Source: Pseudomonas sp. NBRC 111124 | Lineage (GTDB): Bacteria > Pseudomonadota > Gammaproteobacteria > Pseudomonadales > Pseudomonadaceae | Assembly (NCBI RefSeq): GCF_001320245.1 | Contig: NZ_BCBA01000107.1 | Span: forward strand, 1 to 64,000 | Direction: 5' to 3' | DNA length: 64,000 nt | Shown here: positions 51,150-60,547 of the stretch, in pieces | How the letters are laid out: every line of letters begins with the position of its first letter | Position numbering within the stretch: position 1 is the first letter of the stretch | Position numbers and translations under genes: made by a program | Notes under the pieces: model-generated | Seen by the model: the letters and a program-made list of their open reading frames with translations, nothing else | Told to the model about the DNA's origin: nothing | Databases searched by the model: none

Positions 51150-51157
51150 TTGTTGTT
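51150..51157 (-). promoter_or_regulatory. Hfq/Crc motif at the DUF1302 start region
   Basis: On the minus strand the sequence AACAACAA lies just upstream of the AGAGG ribosome site of the DUF1302 gene, in the position where Hfq/Crc blocks translation. One of several copies in this island. Confidence 0.55.
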
Positions 51158-51193
51158 TTATTAGAGAGGGAAATGATGGGTTCAGCGCAGACG

Positions 51194-51214
51194 CGCCGGC
51201 CGCCCAGGCCGGCG
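51194..51214 (-). terminator. GC-rich hairpin between thioesterase and DUF1302 genes
   Basis: CGCCGGCC (51194-51201) pairs perfectly with GGCCGGCG (51207-51214) around a 5-nt loop in the 172-bp gap. No T tract follows on the minus strand, so it may be a processing or attenuation element that lets the DUF1302 gene be expressed independently, rather than a full terminator. Confidence 0.4.
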
Positions 51215-51311
51215 GTGTCGGTGATGAGAAGTATCAGGGAGCTTTCACGGCGCTCACAAATAGCGTCTTCAGATCAATGCCATGCCGATTCGTTATGGCC
51301 TCCCTGGGCGG

Positions 51312-51746
51312 TCACAACGGCAGCAGACGTTCGTAGGCGCTGCGCAGCTTGGCGGGAATGGCGACCGGGCGATGACTGCGGCGGTCGACGAAAACATGAC
51401 TGAAACGCCCGGCCGCACAGGCCTCTGGCTCGCCTTCGACGAACACGGCCAGGTCGTAGTGCACGGAACTGTTGCCCAACCGCTCGACGGCGATGCCCAC
51501 TTCGATGCGTTGCGGGAAGGCAATGGCGGCGAAATAGTCGCAAGCGGACCCGGCCACATAGGCGACCACCGGGTCGTGGTGGATATCCAGGCCCGCGTGT
51601 TCGATCAGCCAGGTATTCACGGCACTGTCGAAATAGCCGTAATAGACGACGTTGTTCACATGCCCATACAGGTCGTTGTCGTGCCAGCGCGTGGTGATCG
51701 GCTGGAAGTGGCGGTAGGCGCCGCGCAGCGGGCGCTCCCTGGCCAT
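51312..51746 (-). CDS. Hot-dog thioesterase (YbgC / 4-hydroxybenzoyl-CoA type)
   Basis: The 144-residue acyl-CoA thioesterase has the family motif WHDNDLYGHVNNVVYYGYFD, with the catalytic Asp next to GHVNN. The rest alternates strand and helix as expected for the hot-dog fold, with a RIEVGIAVERLGNSSVHYDL strand. It hydrolyses an acyl-CoA, possibly releasing fatty acid or recycling CoA in the catabolic pathway. Its start at ATG 51746 is one base after the alcohol dehydrogenase stop, so the two are co-transcribed. Confidence 0.87.
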   Translation of the reverse strand: MARERPLRGAYRHFQPITTRWHDNDLYGHVNNVVYYGYFDSAVNTWLIEHAGLDIHHDPVVAYVAGSACDYFAAIAFPQRIEVGIAVERLGNSSVHYDLAVFVEGEPEACAAGRFSHVFVDRRSHRPVAIPAKLRSAYERLLPL

Positions 51747-51747
51747 T

Positions 51748-52911
51748 TCAGAATGCCGCCTGATAGAGGGCCAGGGCATCGGCGAGGGTCACCTTGCGCG
51801 GGTTGTTGACCAGCAACCGTTGCTGTTGCAAGGCGTCTTCGGCCAGCAATGGCAGGCTGTGCCGCGGCACGCCAACATCGCGCAACCGGTTGGGCAGGCC
51901 ACAGCGTGGCGCCAGCTGCTCCAGCTCATCGATGAATTGGCTGCACAGCTGGTGGGGGTCGCCAGGGACCAGCCGCTCGCCCAACAGGGCCGGCGCCAGC
52001 GCCGCGTAATCGGCGAACGCCTCGCGCCGGTTGAAGCGCATCACGTGGGGCAGCACCAGGGCGTTGGCCAACCCGTGGGGCACGTGGTAGCGCGCCCCCA
52101 GCGGGTAGGCCAGCGCATGCACCGCCGCCACCGGCGCGTTGGCAAATGCCTGCCCGGCCAGGCAGGCGCCCAGCAGCATGGCCTGGCGCGCCGCCAGGTT
52201 GCCCCCGTTGTGCACCGCCTGATCCAGGTTACCGGCCAGCAGCGCCAACGCTTCGCGGGCCAACAGGCTGGACAGCGGGTTGCGTTTGAACTGGCTGGTG
52301 GTGGCCTCGATGGCATGGACCATGGCATCGATACCGGTGGCGGCAGTGATGGCCGGTGGCAGGCCCAAGGTGCGCTCGGCGTCGAGCAGCGCCAGGTCGG
52401 GCAGCAGCAGCGGTGAAATCACCGCCATCTTGGCTGCCTCGCCGGTGGTGATCACGGCAACCGGTGTGACCTCCGAACCTGTCCCGGCGGTGGTCGGCAC
52501 CTGGATCAGCGGCAGGCGCTGGCCCCTGGCCTGGTCGATGCCGTAGACCTCTTCCAGGGTCTGATCACAGGCCGGATGGGCCAGCAGCGCCACCAGCTTG
52601 GCAACGTCCATCGAGCTGCCGCCCCCAAAGCCGACGATCAGCTCGGCACCGATATAGCGCGCCCGGCTGACCGCCGCGAGCACACAGGCGTGGCTGGGGT
52701 CGGCACTGACCTCGCTGTAGATCGCCACGCTCAGGTGCGCCTGGGTGAACCCTGGCAGCAGGTCATCGAGCATGCCGAGGTTGACGATGCCCGGGTCGGT
52801 CACGATCAGCACGCGGCGCACGCTGCGTTGCTGGCACAGCTGGGCCAGGCGCGCGGCAGCACCGGGTTCGCACAGCAGATGGGGGGTGGTGGCAAAACTG
52901 AAAGGCTGCAT
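51748..52911 (-). CDS. Iron-containing alcohol dehydrogenase
   Basis: The 387-residue group III (Fe/Zn-dependent) alcohol dehydrogenase has an NAD-binding N-domain with GFGGGSSMDVAKLVALL and VPTTAGTGSEVTPVAVIT. The C-domain metal site includes HAIEATTS and YHVPHGLANALVLPHVMRFN. In the pathway inferred here it would oxidise the alcohol released by sulfatase or esterase to the aldehyde. ATG 52911 was chosen over ATG 52917 because it gives an 8-nt spacing to AGAGGA. An AAGAACAA Crc/Hfq-type motif lies upstream. Confidence 0.9.
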   Translation of the reverse strand: MQPFSFATTPHLLCEPGAAARLAQLCQQRSVRRVLIVTDPGIVNLGMLDDLLPGFTQAHLSVAIYSEVSADPSHACVLAAVSRARYIGAELIVGFGGGSSMDVAKLVALLAHPACDQTLEEVYGIDQARGQRLPLIQVPTTAGTGSEVTPVAVITTGEAAKMAVISPLLLPDLALLDAERTLGLPPAITAATGIDAMVHAIEATTSQFKRNPLSSLLAREALALLAGNLDQAVHNGGNLAARQAMLLGACLAGQAFANAPVAAVHALAYPLGARYHVPHGLANALVLPHVMRFNRREAFADYAALAPALLGERLVPGDPHQLCSQFIDELEQLAPRCGLPNRLRDVGVPRHSLPLLAEDALQQQRLLVNNPRKVTLADALALYQAAF

Positions 52912-52924
52912 GTTCATGTTCCTC

Positions 52925-52932
52925 TTGTTCTT
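52925..52932 (-). promoter_or_regulatory. Hfq/Crc-type motif upstream of the Fe-alcohol dehydrogenase
   Basis: On the minus strand AAGAACAA fits AANAANAA and overlaps the approach to the AGAGGA ribosome site. The G at a variable position makes it a somewhat weaker site than the AACAACAA copies. Confidence 0.45.
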
Positions 52933-52954
52933 GTGGGTGAACAGCCAGGCCGGG

Positions 52955-54742
52955 TCAGAAGGCGAAGTGCGCTTCATCCAGGCTCATCAGGCACTGGGCA
53001 CCGCCGCGCAATGCCTCGCAGTGAGCACTGGCGCGCGGCAACACCCGCCGCCAGTAGAAATCTGCGGCGTGCAACTTGGCCTGGTAGAAGGCACTGTCCC
53101 CGATGCCTGCAGCCAAGGCGGCGCTGGCCGTTTCGCCAGCCCGCAGCCACAGTGCGGCGAGCAACACGTAGCCGGAGTAAGCGAGAAAATCGACTGACAC
53201 CGCGCCGATTTCCTGGGGGTCGCAGCGGCAGGCGTCGAGCACCTCGGCACTCAGGCTTCGCCACTCCTGCAGGCGCTGAACCACCGCCTGGGCCATCCCG
53301 GCCAGCGCGTCGGCGCGGCAGTTGCGTGCCGCATCGAGCAACTCGTCGATCAGCAGGCGCAACTGCTCGCCGCCGTCGCCAAGCAGCTTGCGGCGAATCA
53401 GGTCCAGGGCCTGGATGCCGTTGGTGCCCTCGTACAGCTGGGTGATACGGCTGTCACGCATCAGTTGTTCCATGCCCCATTCGCGGATGTAGCCATGCCC
53501 GCCGTAAAGCTGCACCCCCAGGCTGGCGACCTCCTGGCCGACATCGGTGAGGAGCGCCTTGACGATGGGGATCAGCAACGCCGCCCTGCGCCCGGCAGCC
53601 ACTCGCACTTCTGGCTGCGCGGCGCCGTGCTCCAGGTCCAGCGCCTGGGCGGTAAAGGCCGCCAGCATGCGGCAGCCCTCGCTGAGGGTTTTCTGGGTCA
53701 GCAACATGCGCCGCACATCAGGGTGGCAGATGATCGGGTCGGCACTGCGCTCGGGCGCCACCGGCCCGGCCAGGCTGCGCGACTGCAAACGCTCGCGGGC
53801 ATAGGCCAGGCCACCCTGGAAGGCTGCCTCGGCGATACCCAGCCCCTGCAGGCCTACCTGAAAGCGCGCATCGTTCATCATGGTGAACATGCAGGCCAGG
53901 CCCTGGTTGGCCTCGCCCACCAGCCAGCCCCGGGCGCCATCGAAGTTCATCACGCAAGTTGCCGCGCCCTTGATGCCCATCTTGTGCTCCAGCGCGCCAC
54001 ATTCGACCGCATTGCGCGCCCCCGCCCCACCCTCGCCCGTGCATTCGAACTTGGGTACCAGGAACAGGCTGATGCCCCGCACGCCTGCCGGTGCATCCGG
54101 CAGGCGCGCCAGCACCAGGTGAACGATGTTGTCGGTCAGGTCCTGGTCGCCGCCACTGATGAAGATCTTGCTGCCGCTGATGCGGTAGCTGCCATCGCCG
54201 TGCGGCTCGGCGCGGGTGCGCAGCAGTGCCAGGTCGGTGCCGGCCTGTGGCTCGGTCAGGCACATGGTACCGGCCCATTCGCCGCTGACCAGCTTGCCCA
54301 GGTAGTCGCGCTTGAGTGCCGCGCTGCCATGGCGGTGCAACGCCAGCACGGCGCCCTCGGTCAGGCCGGAGTAGATACGAAACGACAGCGACGCGCCCAT
54401 CAGCATTTCGTGAAAGCAGGCCGCAACCATTTGTGGCAGGCCTTGGCCATCGTGCTCCAGTGGGCCGGTCATGCCACTCCAGCCCTGCTCCACATACTGC
54501 CGGTAGGCCTGGCGAAAGCCATCGGGGGTGCGCACGCGGCCTTGCTCAAGGCGGCAGCCCTGCTCATCGCCCTGACGGTTGAGTGGCGCAACCACCTCGG
54601 CGGCAAAGCGCGAACCCTGGTCAAGGACGCCATCGATGGTTTCGCGGTCCAGCGCGTTGCCCAGGCGGGCACAATGCGCGGTCACATCGAACACTTCATG
54701 CAGTACGAACTGCATGTCGCGCAAGGGGGCTCGGTAGTTCAT
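52955..54742 (-). CDS. Acyl-CoA dehydrogenase, long form
   Basis: The 595-residue flavoprotein of the long acyl-CoA dehydrogenase group has the usual domains: N-terminal (YVEQGWSGMTGPLEHDG), middle (GTMCLTEPQAGTDLALLRT; GSKIFISGGDQDLTDN) and catalytic C-terminal, plus an extension of about 150 residues. The catalytic base is Glu438 in QLYEGTNGIQALDL. It oxidises acyl-CoA to enoyl-CoA, the first step of beta-oxidation. Its ATG overlaps the stop of the upstream 3-hydroxyacyl-CoA dehydrogenase gene (ATGA). Confidence 0.92.
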   Translation of the reverse strand: MNYRAPLRDMQFVLHEVFDVTAHCARLGNALDRETIDGVLDQGSRFAAEVVAPLNRQGDEQGCRLEQGRVRTPDGFRQAYRQYVEQGWSGMTGPLEHDGQGLPQMVAACFHEMLMGASLSFRIYSGLTEGAVLALHRHGSAALKRDYLGKLVSGEWAGTMCLTEPQAGTDLALLRTRAEPHGDGSYRISGSKIFISGGDQDLTDNIVHLVLARLPDAPAGVRGISLFLVPKFECTGEGGAGARNAVECGALEHKMGIKGAATCVMNFDGARGWLVGEANQGLACMFTMMNDARFQVGLQGLGIAEAAFQGGLAYARERLQSRSLAGPVAPERSADPIICHPDVRRMLLTQKTLSEGCRMLAAFTAQALDLEHGAAQPEVRVAAGRRAALLIPIVKALLTDVGQEVASLGVQLYGGHGYIREWGMEQLMRDSRITQLYEGTNGIQALDLIRRKLLGDGGEQLRLLIDELLDAARNCRADALAGMAQAVVQRLQEWRSLSAEVLDACRCDPQEIGAVSVDFLAYSGYVLLAALWLRAGETASAALAAGIGDSAFYQAKLHAADFYWRRVLPRASAHCEALRGGAQCLMSLDEAHFAF

Positions 54743-55977
54743 GCGCGGCCCTCGCGAACATCGGCCAGCTGTTTGCCGTCCGCGACCAGGCGCATCAGCA
54801 GCCCGGCCGGGCGCCACTGTTCACCGAACAGGCCCTGCAGGCGCTCCAGCCGTGCCAGCAGCTGGCTCAAGCCCTGCTGGTCGGCCCAGCGCATCGGCCC
54901 GCCGACTGTTGCCGGGAAGCCATACCCATGCAGGTAGACCCGGTCGATGTCGGCGCTGCAGCTGGCCACCGACGCCTCAAGAATCTTCGCGCCCTCATTG
55001 ACCAGCGCCAGCAGGCAACGCTCACGGATTTCCTCGTCGTCGATTTCGCGCCGGTGCATGCCCAGGCCCTGGGCGACCTTGAGCACCAACGCATCGACCT
55101 CGGGGTCGTGCACGGCTTCGCGGCTGCCGGGCGCATAACGGTAGTAACCCTGGCCAGCTTTCTGCCCGAAACGCCCGAGCGCGCACAGCGCATTGTCGAC
55201 CTGCAGCAAAGGCGCATCCATGCTTTTACCGGCCAGCTGGCGTGCACGCCATTCCAGGTCGATGCCGATCACGTCATACATGCGGAACGGGCCCATGGCC
55301 ATGCCGAACCCCTGCAGCGCCTCGTCCACCTGCTGCGGCGTGGCGCCTTCGAGCAGCAGCTTGCGCGCTTCGGCCACATAAGTGGCGAGCATGCGGTTGC
55401 CGATAAAGCCAGGGCAATTACCGGCCACCACCACTTCCTTGCCCATGCGCTGGCCGAGGGCTTGGGCCGCATCGAGCACCGCAGGCGAGGTGCGCTCACC
55501 ACGCACCAGCTCAAGCAACTTCATGACATGGGCCGGGCTGAAGAAGTGCATGCCCAGCACTTGCTCAGGCCGACGGGTGGCGGCGGCGATGGCGTCGATA
55601 TCCAGTGCCGAGGTGTTGCTGGCCAGGATGGCGTCAGCCTTGAGCGTGCTGTCCAGGGTGCGGAAGATGTCCTGCTTGAGCGCCAGGTTTTCGTACACCG
55701 CTTCGATCACCAGGTCGGCTTCGGCGATGTCGGCATAGGCCGTCGCCCGGCGCACCCGCGCCAGACAGGCGTCGGCCGTGGCCTGGTCGATACGCCCCTT
55801 GGCCACCTGCTGGGCCCAGGTCTGCGCCAGCATGGCCAGGCCGGCTTCGGTGGCGCTGGGGTCGTTGTCCAGCCACAGCACCGGCAACCCAGCACGGGCC
55901 AGGCTGATGACAATGCCGCGGCCCATGGTGCCAGCGCCGATCACCGCCGCTTGTTGAAGGGTGTAGGGAGTACTCAC
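54739..55977 (-). CDS. 3-Hydroxyacyl-CoA dehydrogenase
   Basis: The 412-residue monofunctional enzyme has an NAD-binding motif at the start, VIGAGTMGRGI, a catalytic-domain His in GMHFFSPAHVMKLLELV, and a NCPGFIGNRM loop. The C-terminal region contains two 3HCDH_C-like helical repeats (GMAMGPFRMYDVIGID, then NEGAKILEAS and GYGFPATVGGPMRWAD), as in FadB-type tails. GTG 55977 is preferred because AGGAG lies 8 nt ahead; the ATG at 56010 has a poorer site. It is the first gene of the large minus-strand operon and divergent from a LysR gene. Confidence 0.88.
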   Translation of the reverse strand: MSTPYTLQQAAVIGAGTMGRGIVISLARAGLPVLWLDNDPSATEAGLAMLAQTWAQQVAKGRIDQATADACLARVRRATAYADIAEADLVIEAVYENLALKQDIFRTLDSTLKADAILASNTSALDIDAIAAATRRPEQVLGMHFFSPAHVMKLLELVRGERTSPAVLDAAQALGQRMGKEVVVAGNCPGFIGNRMLATYVAEARKLLLEGATPQQVDEALQGFGMAMGPFRMYDVIGIDLEWRARQLAGKSMDAPLLQVDNALCALGRFGQKAGQGYYRYAPGSREAVHDPEVDALVLKVAQGLGMHRREIDDEEIRERCLLALVNEGAKILEASVASCSADIDRVYLHGYGFPATVGGPMRWADQQGLSQLLARLERLQGLFGEQWRPAGLLMRLVADGKQLADVREGRA

Positions 55978-56077
55978 GGGTGACGCTCCTGATGGGTGAT
56001 GGGAAGGCATTGCCCTCACCCTAGTCAGGCGCCTACTATTTTTGAAATTCTCATTTTCCATCCCATGTATTTTTCGC

Positions 56078-56977
56078 ATGAATATTGCCAACTTCGATCT
56101 CAACCTGCTGCGGGTGCTGGACATGCTGTTGCGTGAACAGAACGTGTCGCGTGCCGCCGAGCGCCTGGCCTTGACCCAGCCAACCGTGAGCAACGCCCTG
56201 GCGCGGCTGCGCGACCTGCTGGGCGACCCCCTGCTGGTGCGGGTGGGCCGGCGCATGCGCCCCACCCCGCGCGCCCTGGCCCTGGAAGGCCCGATCCGCG
56301 CGGCGCTGCAACAGATCGAGCAGACCCTCGGCGCCGGCGACAGCTTCGACCCGCAGCTCAGCCACCGGCAGCTGCGTATCGCCCTCACCGACTTCGCCGA
56401 ACAGCTGTGCATGCCCGGCCTGCTGGCCACCTTGCAAACCCAGGCGCCGCACCTGCGCGTGGACGTCCAGCACCTGGCGCCCAACCTGCCTGCCGAAGCC
56501 CTGGACCGAGGCGAGCTCGACCTGGTGCTGGGGCGCTTCGATGAGGTGCCCGCGCGCTACGAGCGGCGCCACTGGCGCAGTGAAACCCTGCACGTGGCCG
56601 TGCGCCAAGGCCACCCCGAGGTGGACGGCACACTGGACCTGCAGGCCTTTCTCGCCCTGCGCCACCTGTGGGTGCATGGCGGCCAGACCCGCGGCATGGT
56701 CGATCAATGGCTGGGCGAACAGGGCCTGGCCCGGCGCATCGCCTACACCACGCCCAATTACCTGCAGGCGGCACACCTGGCGGCAAGCTCCGACCTGTGC
56801 GTGGTACTGCCCACCGCCCTGGCCCGCCACTTCGCCCGGCTGTTGCCGCTGCAGGTGTTCGACCTGCCGTTTACCCTGGAGCCGTTCCAGCTGGAGCTGG
56901 TGTACCTTGCCCATCGCCAGCATGACCCGGCACTGGCCTGGCTGGTGGCGCGCATCATGGACGTGGGCGCCGGCTGA
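56078..56977 (+). CDS. LysR-family regulator (SdsB-like position)
   Basis: The 299-residue LysR protein is of the NodD-like subgroup, with HTH LTQPTVSNALARLRDLLGDPLL in residues 4-65 and a standard effector domain. It is divergent from the beta-oxidation operon (100-bp gap containing a TTTTTGAAATTCTCATTTTC imperfect palindrome) and 101 bp upstream of the alkylsulfatase gene. SdsB, a LysR protein, activates sdsA in other pseudomonads, so control of both flanking units is a reasonable inference. ATG 56078 starts the family N-terminus. Confidence 0.87.
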   Translation: MNIANFDLNLLRVLDMLLREQNVSRAAERLALTQPTVSNALARLRDLLGDPLLVRVGRRMRPTPRALALEGPIRAALQQIEQTLGAGDSFDPQLSHRQLRIALTDFAEQLCMPGLLATLQTQAPHLRVDVQHLAPNLPAEALDRGELDLVLGRFDEVPARYERRHWRSETLHVAVRQGHPEVDGTLDLQAFLALRHLWVHGGQTRGMVDQWLGEQGLARRIAYTTPNYLQAAHLAASSDLCVVLPTALARHFARLLPLQVFDLPFTLEPFQLELVYLAHRQHDPALAWLVARIMDVGAG

Positions 56978-57060
56978 GCCATCGCATTACGGCATGGGCA
57001 GCCATGCAAGAGTGGTATTGGTTCGCCGGCGAGGTCTGTCCTTAGAGTGATCGCCCTCAC

Positions 57061-57068
57061 AACAACAA
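57061..57068 (+). promoter_or_regulatory. Hfq/Crc motif at the alkylsulfatase ribosome site
   Basis: AACAACAA runs directly into the AAGGA ribosome site of the sulfatase gene, so Hfq/Crc binding would occlude translation initiation. This is the best-placed copy in the window. Confidence 0.6.
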
Positions 57069-57078
57069 GGACCCCGCC

Positions 57079-59037
57079 ATGCGTCTACGACCACTGCCCT
57101 GTCTGCTGGCCCTGACCCTGCCTTTCGCGGCGCTGGCCGAGGAGCCGGCCAAGGATGCCACCGAGCTTACCCGCCAGAGCAACCAGCACTGGTTGCAGCG
57201 CTTGCCCTTTGACGACCGCAGCGACTTCGACAATGCCCGCCGCGGCCTGCTGGAGGCCGTCGACCAGGCCGTGGTCAACGCCGATGGCAAGACCGTCTGG
57301 GACCTGCAGCGCTACGCTTTCCTCAACGGCGAGGCGCCAGCCACGGTCAACCCGAGCCTGTGGCGCATCGCCCAGCTCAATACCATTGCCGGTTTGTTCA
57401 AGGTCACCGACGGCATCTACCAGGTGCGCGGCCTGGACCTTGCCAACATGACCCTGATCGAAGGCGAGCATGGCCTGATCGTGATGGACCCGCTGCTGTC
57501 GGTGGAAACCGCCAGGGCCGGGTTGGCGATGTACTTCCGCCATCGCCCGCAGCGGCCGGTGGTCGCGGTGATCTACACCCACCCGCACGTCGATCATTTC
57601 GGGGGGGTGCGCGGGGTGATCGACGAGGCCCAGGTCAAGGCCGGCAACGTCCAGGTCATCGCCCCGCAGGGGTTCTTCGAGCACGCCATCAGCGAAAACG
57701 TGTTGGCCGGGCCCGCCATGAAGCGCCGGGCCCAGTACATGTATGGCGCACCGCTGCCACGCGGGCCACGCGGCCAGGTGGATGCCGGGCTGGGCAAGGG
57801 CGTGCCGGCCAATGCGACGGTCAGCCTGATCGCACCGACCCGGCTGATCGAACAGCCCATCGAGACCCTGCGCATCGACGGTGTGGATATCGAGTTCCAG
57901 CTCACCCCCGGTACCGAAGCGCCCGCCGAGATGAACCTGTGGTTCCCCGGGTTCAAGGCCCTGTGCATGGCCGAAAACGCCTCCCACGTGCAACACAACG
58001 TGCTCACCCTGCGCGGCGCTCAGGTGCGCGATGCCAAGGTGTGGGCGCACTACTTGGACCAGTCGCTGGTGCGTTATGGCGACCAGGCCGAGGTGGTGTT
58101 TGCCCAGCACCATTGGCCGACCTGGGGCGGCGCCGCGATCCGCGACTACCTGGCCGATCAACGCGACATGTATGCGTTCATCGACAGCCAGACCCTGCGC
58201 CTGATCAACCGCGGCCTTGGCCCCACCGAGATCGCCGCCGAGTTGACCACGCTGCCGCCACGGCTGGCCAGCAAATGGTACAGCCGCGACTACTACGGCT
58301 CGCTCAGCCACAATGTACGGGCGGTGTATCAGCGCTACATGGGCTTCTATGACGGCAACCCGGCGACCCTCAACCCGCTGCCGCCAAGCGACGCCGGCGC
58401 GCACTACGTCAAGGCTCTGGGCGGTGCCGAACGGGTGCTGACACTGGCCCGTGAAGCCTATGGCAGTGGCGACTACCGTTGGGTCGCGGAGCTTACCCGG
58501 CACCTGGTATTCGCCGAGCCCGACAACAGCGCGGCGCGCGAGCTGCAGGCCGACGCCCTGGAGCAACTGGGCTACCAGAGCGAGAACGCCACCTGGCGCA
58601 ACGCCTACCTGACCGGTGCACAGGAGCTGCGCAACGGTGTGGCGCCGGCCGCCAGCAAGGGCGGCAGCGCCGACGACCTGGTGCGCGCCCTGACCCCGAC
58701 GCTGTTCTTCGATTACCTGGGGGTACGCGTGGATGCCGCCAAGGCCGCCGAGCAGGACCTGACCATCAACTGGCACTTCAGCGACCTGAACGAAGACTAC
58801 GCCCTGACCTTGCGCAATGGCGTGCTCACCCACCGCGACCAGCGCCGCCACGGGCAGGCCGATGTCGAGGTGAAGATGAGCAAAGCCACCCTGGACCGCA
58901 TCGCCCTGAAGCAGACCGGCTTTCTCAAGGAAGCGACCGTGGGTGATATCGACATCAGTGGCGAGCGGCTGAAATTCCTGCGCTTCATGGCAGGGCTGGA
59001 CGAAGCGGATGGCCGCTTCAACATCGTCACGCCCTGA
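57079..59037 (+). CDS. sdsA: SdsA-type alkylsulfatase (metallo-beta-lactamase fold)
   Basis: This 652-residue type III alkylsulfatase is close in length to P. aeruginosa SdsA1. A signal peptide ends at AALA (about residue 20), so it is periplasmic. The zinc-binding metallo-beta-lactamase motif THPHVDHFGG supplies His168, His170, Asp172 and His173; ENASHVQHNV and QHHWPTWGG follow as further active-site blocks. The C-terminal third has the alkylsulfatase dimerisation helices and an SCP2-like lid (KMSKATLDRIALKQTGF). It hydrolyses alkyl sulfate esters such as SDS to alcohol and sulfate. A secondary-alkylsulfatase (Pisa1-like) specificity cannot be excluded. Confidence 0.92.
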   Translation: MRLRPLPCLLALTLPFAALAEEPAKDATELTRQSNQHWLQRLPFDDRSDFDNARRGLLEAVDQAVVNADGKTVWDLQRYAFLNGEAPATVNPSLWRIAQLNTIAGLFKVTDGIYQVRGLDLANMTLIEGEHGLIVMDPLLSVETARAGLAMYFRHRPQRPVVAVIYTHPHVDHFGGVRGVIDEAQVKAGNVQVIAPQGFFEHAISENVLAGPAMKRRAQYMYGAPLPRGPRGQVDAGLGKGVPANATVSLIAPTRLIEQPIETLRIDGVDIEFQLTPGTEAPAEMNLWFPGFKALCMAENASHVQHNVLTLRGAQVRDAKVWAHYLDQSLVRYGDQAEVVFAQHHWPTWGGAAIRDYLADQRDMYAFIDSQTLRLINRGLGPTEIAAELTTLPPRLASKWYSRDYYGSLSHNVRAVYQRYMGFYDGNPATLNPLPPSDAGAHYVKALGGAERVLTLAREAYGSGDYRWVAELTRHLVFAEPDNSAARELQADALEQLGYQSENATWRNAYLTGAQELRNGVAPAASKGGSADDLVRALTPTLFFDYLGVRVDAAKAAEQDLTINWHFSDLNEDYALTLRNGVLTHRDQRRHGQADVEVKMSKATLDRIALKQTGFLKEATVGDIDISGERLKFLRFMAGLDEADGRFNIVTP

Positions 59038-59060
59038 TCCGGATGCTTGGCCGCGTTGTG

Positions 59061-60398
59061 TCAGCGCAGCCCTTGGCTGCGCAGTGCCCCGGGGGAAAAG
59101 TAGGAAGCGCTGGTGCGCACGTCAAAGGTGTACGGCCTCGGCTGTTCGTTGGTCAGGCCCGACAGCTGATAGCGGCCCGTGCGCAGGTCGTAGATCGCCT
59201 CCATGGCATTGACCAGCGCCTGCCCGGTCACGTGGTAGTAGCTATGGGCCTGGGCGGTGCGCCACAGCTTCCCCTGGTGATCGAAGAAGTCGGCCTCGAC
59301 GATGGCCCAACTGTCCTCGTCCAGGTAATAGCGGCGGCTGGCATAGATATGCTGCGCCCCAGGCTTGAGCGTACCCACCACCTCCCACACCCGATGCAAC
59401 TCGTAGCGCGTGGGTTGCGGGTTGACGTGGCCCGGGCCGACCAACGCGGCATAACCGAGCAGGGGCGATGCCAGGCGATAGCTGTTGTACGGCACGTGCA
59501 GAGCCTTCTTGCCCACCAGGGTCCACTGGTAGAGGTCCGGCGCGCCATTGAACATGTCGCGGCTGTCGGCGGTGCGCAGGCCGGCCGTGCCCGGGGTGAT
59601 GCTGTCATAGGCCAGCGCCGGGGCGCGCCGCACCCGCCGCTGGCTGCTGCTGTACAGCCACGACAGGCGCGGCTGCGCCACCTGGTCGAGGGTTTCGTGC
59701 AGCACCACGGCATCGCCCGCCAGGCGCGACGGAGCGGTCATGCGGTAGCTCAGGTAATACAGCACATTGCCCGGCTGGCCATCTTGCAGCACGTCGGGGC
59801 GGGCAAACGTCTGCTGCAGGCTGATCACGGCGAAGCGCCCATCGCCTCGCGGGGTGACACTGTCCGAGGCCAGGTTGTAACTGCCGTTGCGTGGCCGGGT
59901 GAGGTGGTTCCACAACACCTGCAGGCCATTCTCGGGCCTTGGAAAGGCCAGCACGCCGGTGAAGCCTTGCACGCCGTTGCCGTCGTTGACCAGCCGGGCA
60001 GTGGCAGCATTGTGCCGGGCCCAGTTGCTTACCTGTGCAGGCACCGCGACGCTGCGGTGAGACGGGTACACCGGCAGGCGAAACGACTGCGGGTAGCGCT
60101 GGAGCAAGGCCACCTGCCCCGCCGTAAGCTGCTCGCGGTACTGGGTGTAATTGCTCGCGGTGATGACATACAGCGGCTGCTCGTCGGCGTACGGGTCCAG
60201 GGGGGTGCCATTGACCGCCAGCGACACCTGCCCCGCTTGCAGGCCGCCGCTCCAGGCCGGAATGCGGCCGTCGCTGCCGGGCCCGCGTTCGGCCCCGACT
60301 GGCGTCAGGTCTGGGAGCAACGGCGCAGCCCCCACGTGCAGGGCCAGCAGGCTGGCATTGACGAGCAGGATGCTGCGCAGCAGGGCGGCAGTTTTCAT
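59061..60398 (-). CDS. DUF1329 family outer-membrane-associated protein
   Basis: This 445-residue secreted protein has a signal peptide in residues 1-25 (SILLVNASLLALHVGAA). The DUF1329 pattern is visible: LTPVGAERGPGSDGRIPAWSGGL near the start, a mid-region LTRPRNGSYNLASDS and YELHRVWEVVGTLKPGAQHIYASRRYYLDEDSW in parts. Such proteins resemble LolB/LolA-type sorting factors and co-occur with DUF1302 barrels in hydrophobic-substrate catabolism. The start at 60398 has GAGG. It converges on sdsA and is divergent from a LysR gene across 149 bp. Confidence 0.85.
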   Translation of the reverse strand: MKTAALLRSILLVNASLLALHVGAAPLLPDLTPVGAERGPGSDGRIPAWSGGLQAGQVSLAVNGTPLDPYADEQPLYVITASNYTQYREQLTAGQVALLQRYPQSFRLPVYPSHRSVAVPAQVSNWARHNAATARLVNDGNGVQGFTGVLAFPRPENGLQVLWNHLTRPRNGSYNLASDSVTPRGDGRFAVISLQQTFARPDVLQDGQPGNVLYYLSYRMTAPSRLAGDAVVLHETLDQVAQPRLSWLYSSSQRRVRRAPALAYDSITPGTAGLRTADSRDMFNGAPDLYQWTLVGKKALHVPYNSYRLASPLLGYAALVGPGHVNPQPTRYELHRVWEVVGTLKPGAQHIYASRRYYLDEDSWAIVEADFFDHQGKLWRTAQAHSYYHVTGQALVNAMEAIYDLRTGRYQLSGLTNEQPRPYTFDVRTSASYFSPGALRSQGLR

Positions 60399-60504
60399 CG
60401 GGCTTGGCCTCTTGTTTTGTGTTGTCCTGGCCGGGCTTGCCTTGGCCCGTGCTTTCGGGGTGATACTAGGAGCCGCGCTTCGAACCCCACAAATAACGTG
60501 TTCG

Positions 60505-60519
60505 GATACGTGCCATATC
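60505..60519. promoter_or_regulatory. Candidate LysR operator (GATA-N7-TATC)
   Basis: The palindrome GATA-CGTGCCA-TATC lies 28 bp before the LysR gene start in the divergent DUF1329/LysR promoter region, and fits the T-N11-A LysR-type core. Assignment to the adjacent LysR protein is inference. Confidence 0.35.
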
Positions 60520-60547
60520 AGTTCGGCATAGCCTTGGAACCGCTCCA

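Noticed and set aside
60409..60425. A-rich stretch before the DUF1329 gene as another Crc/Hfq site
   Set aside because: The sequence comes close to, but does not meet, AANAANAA, so it was not counted among the shared motifs.
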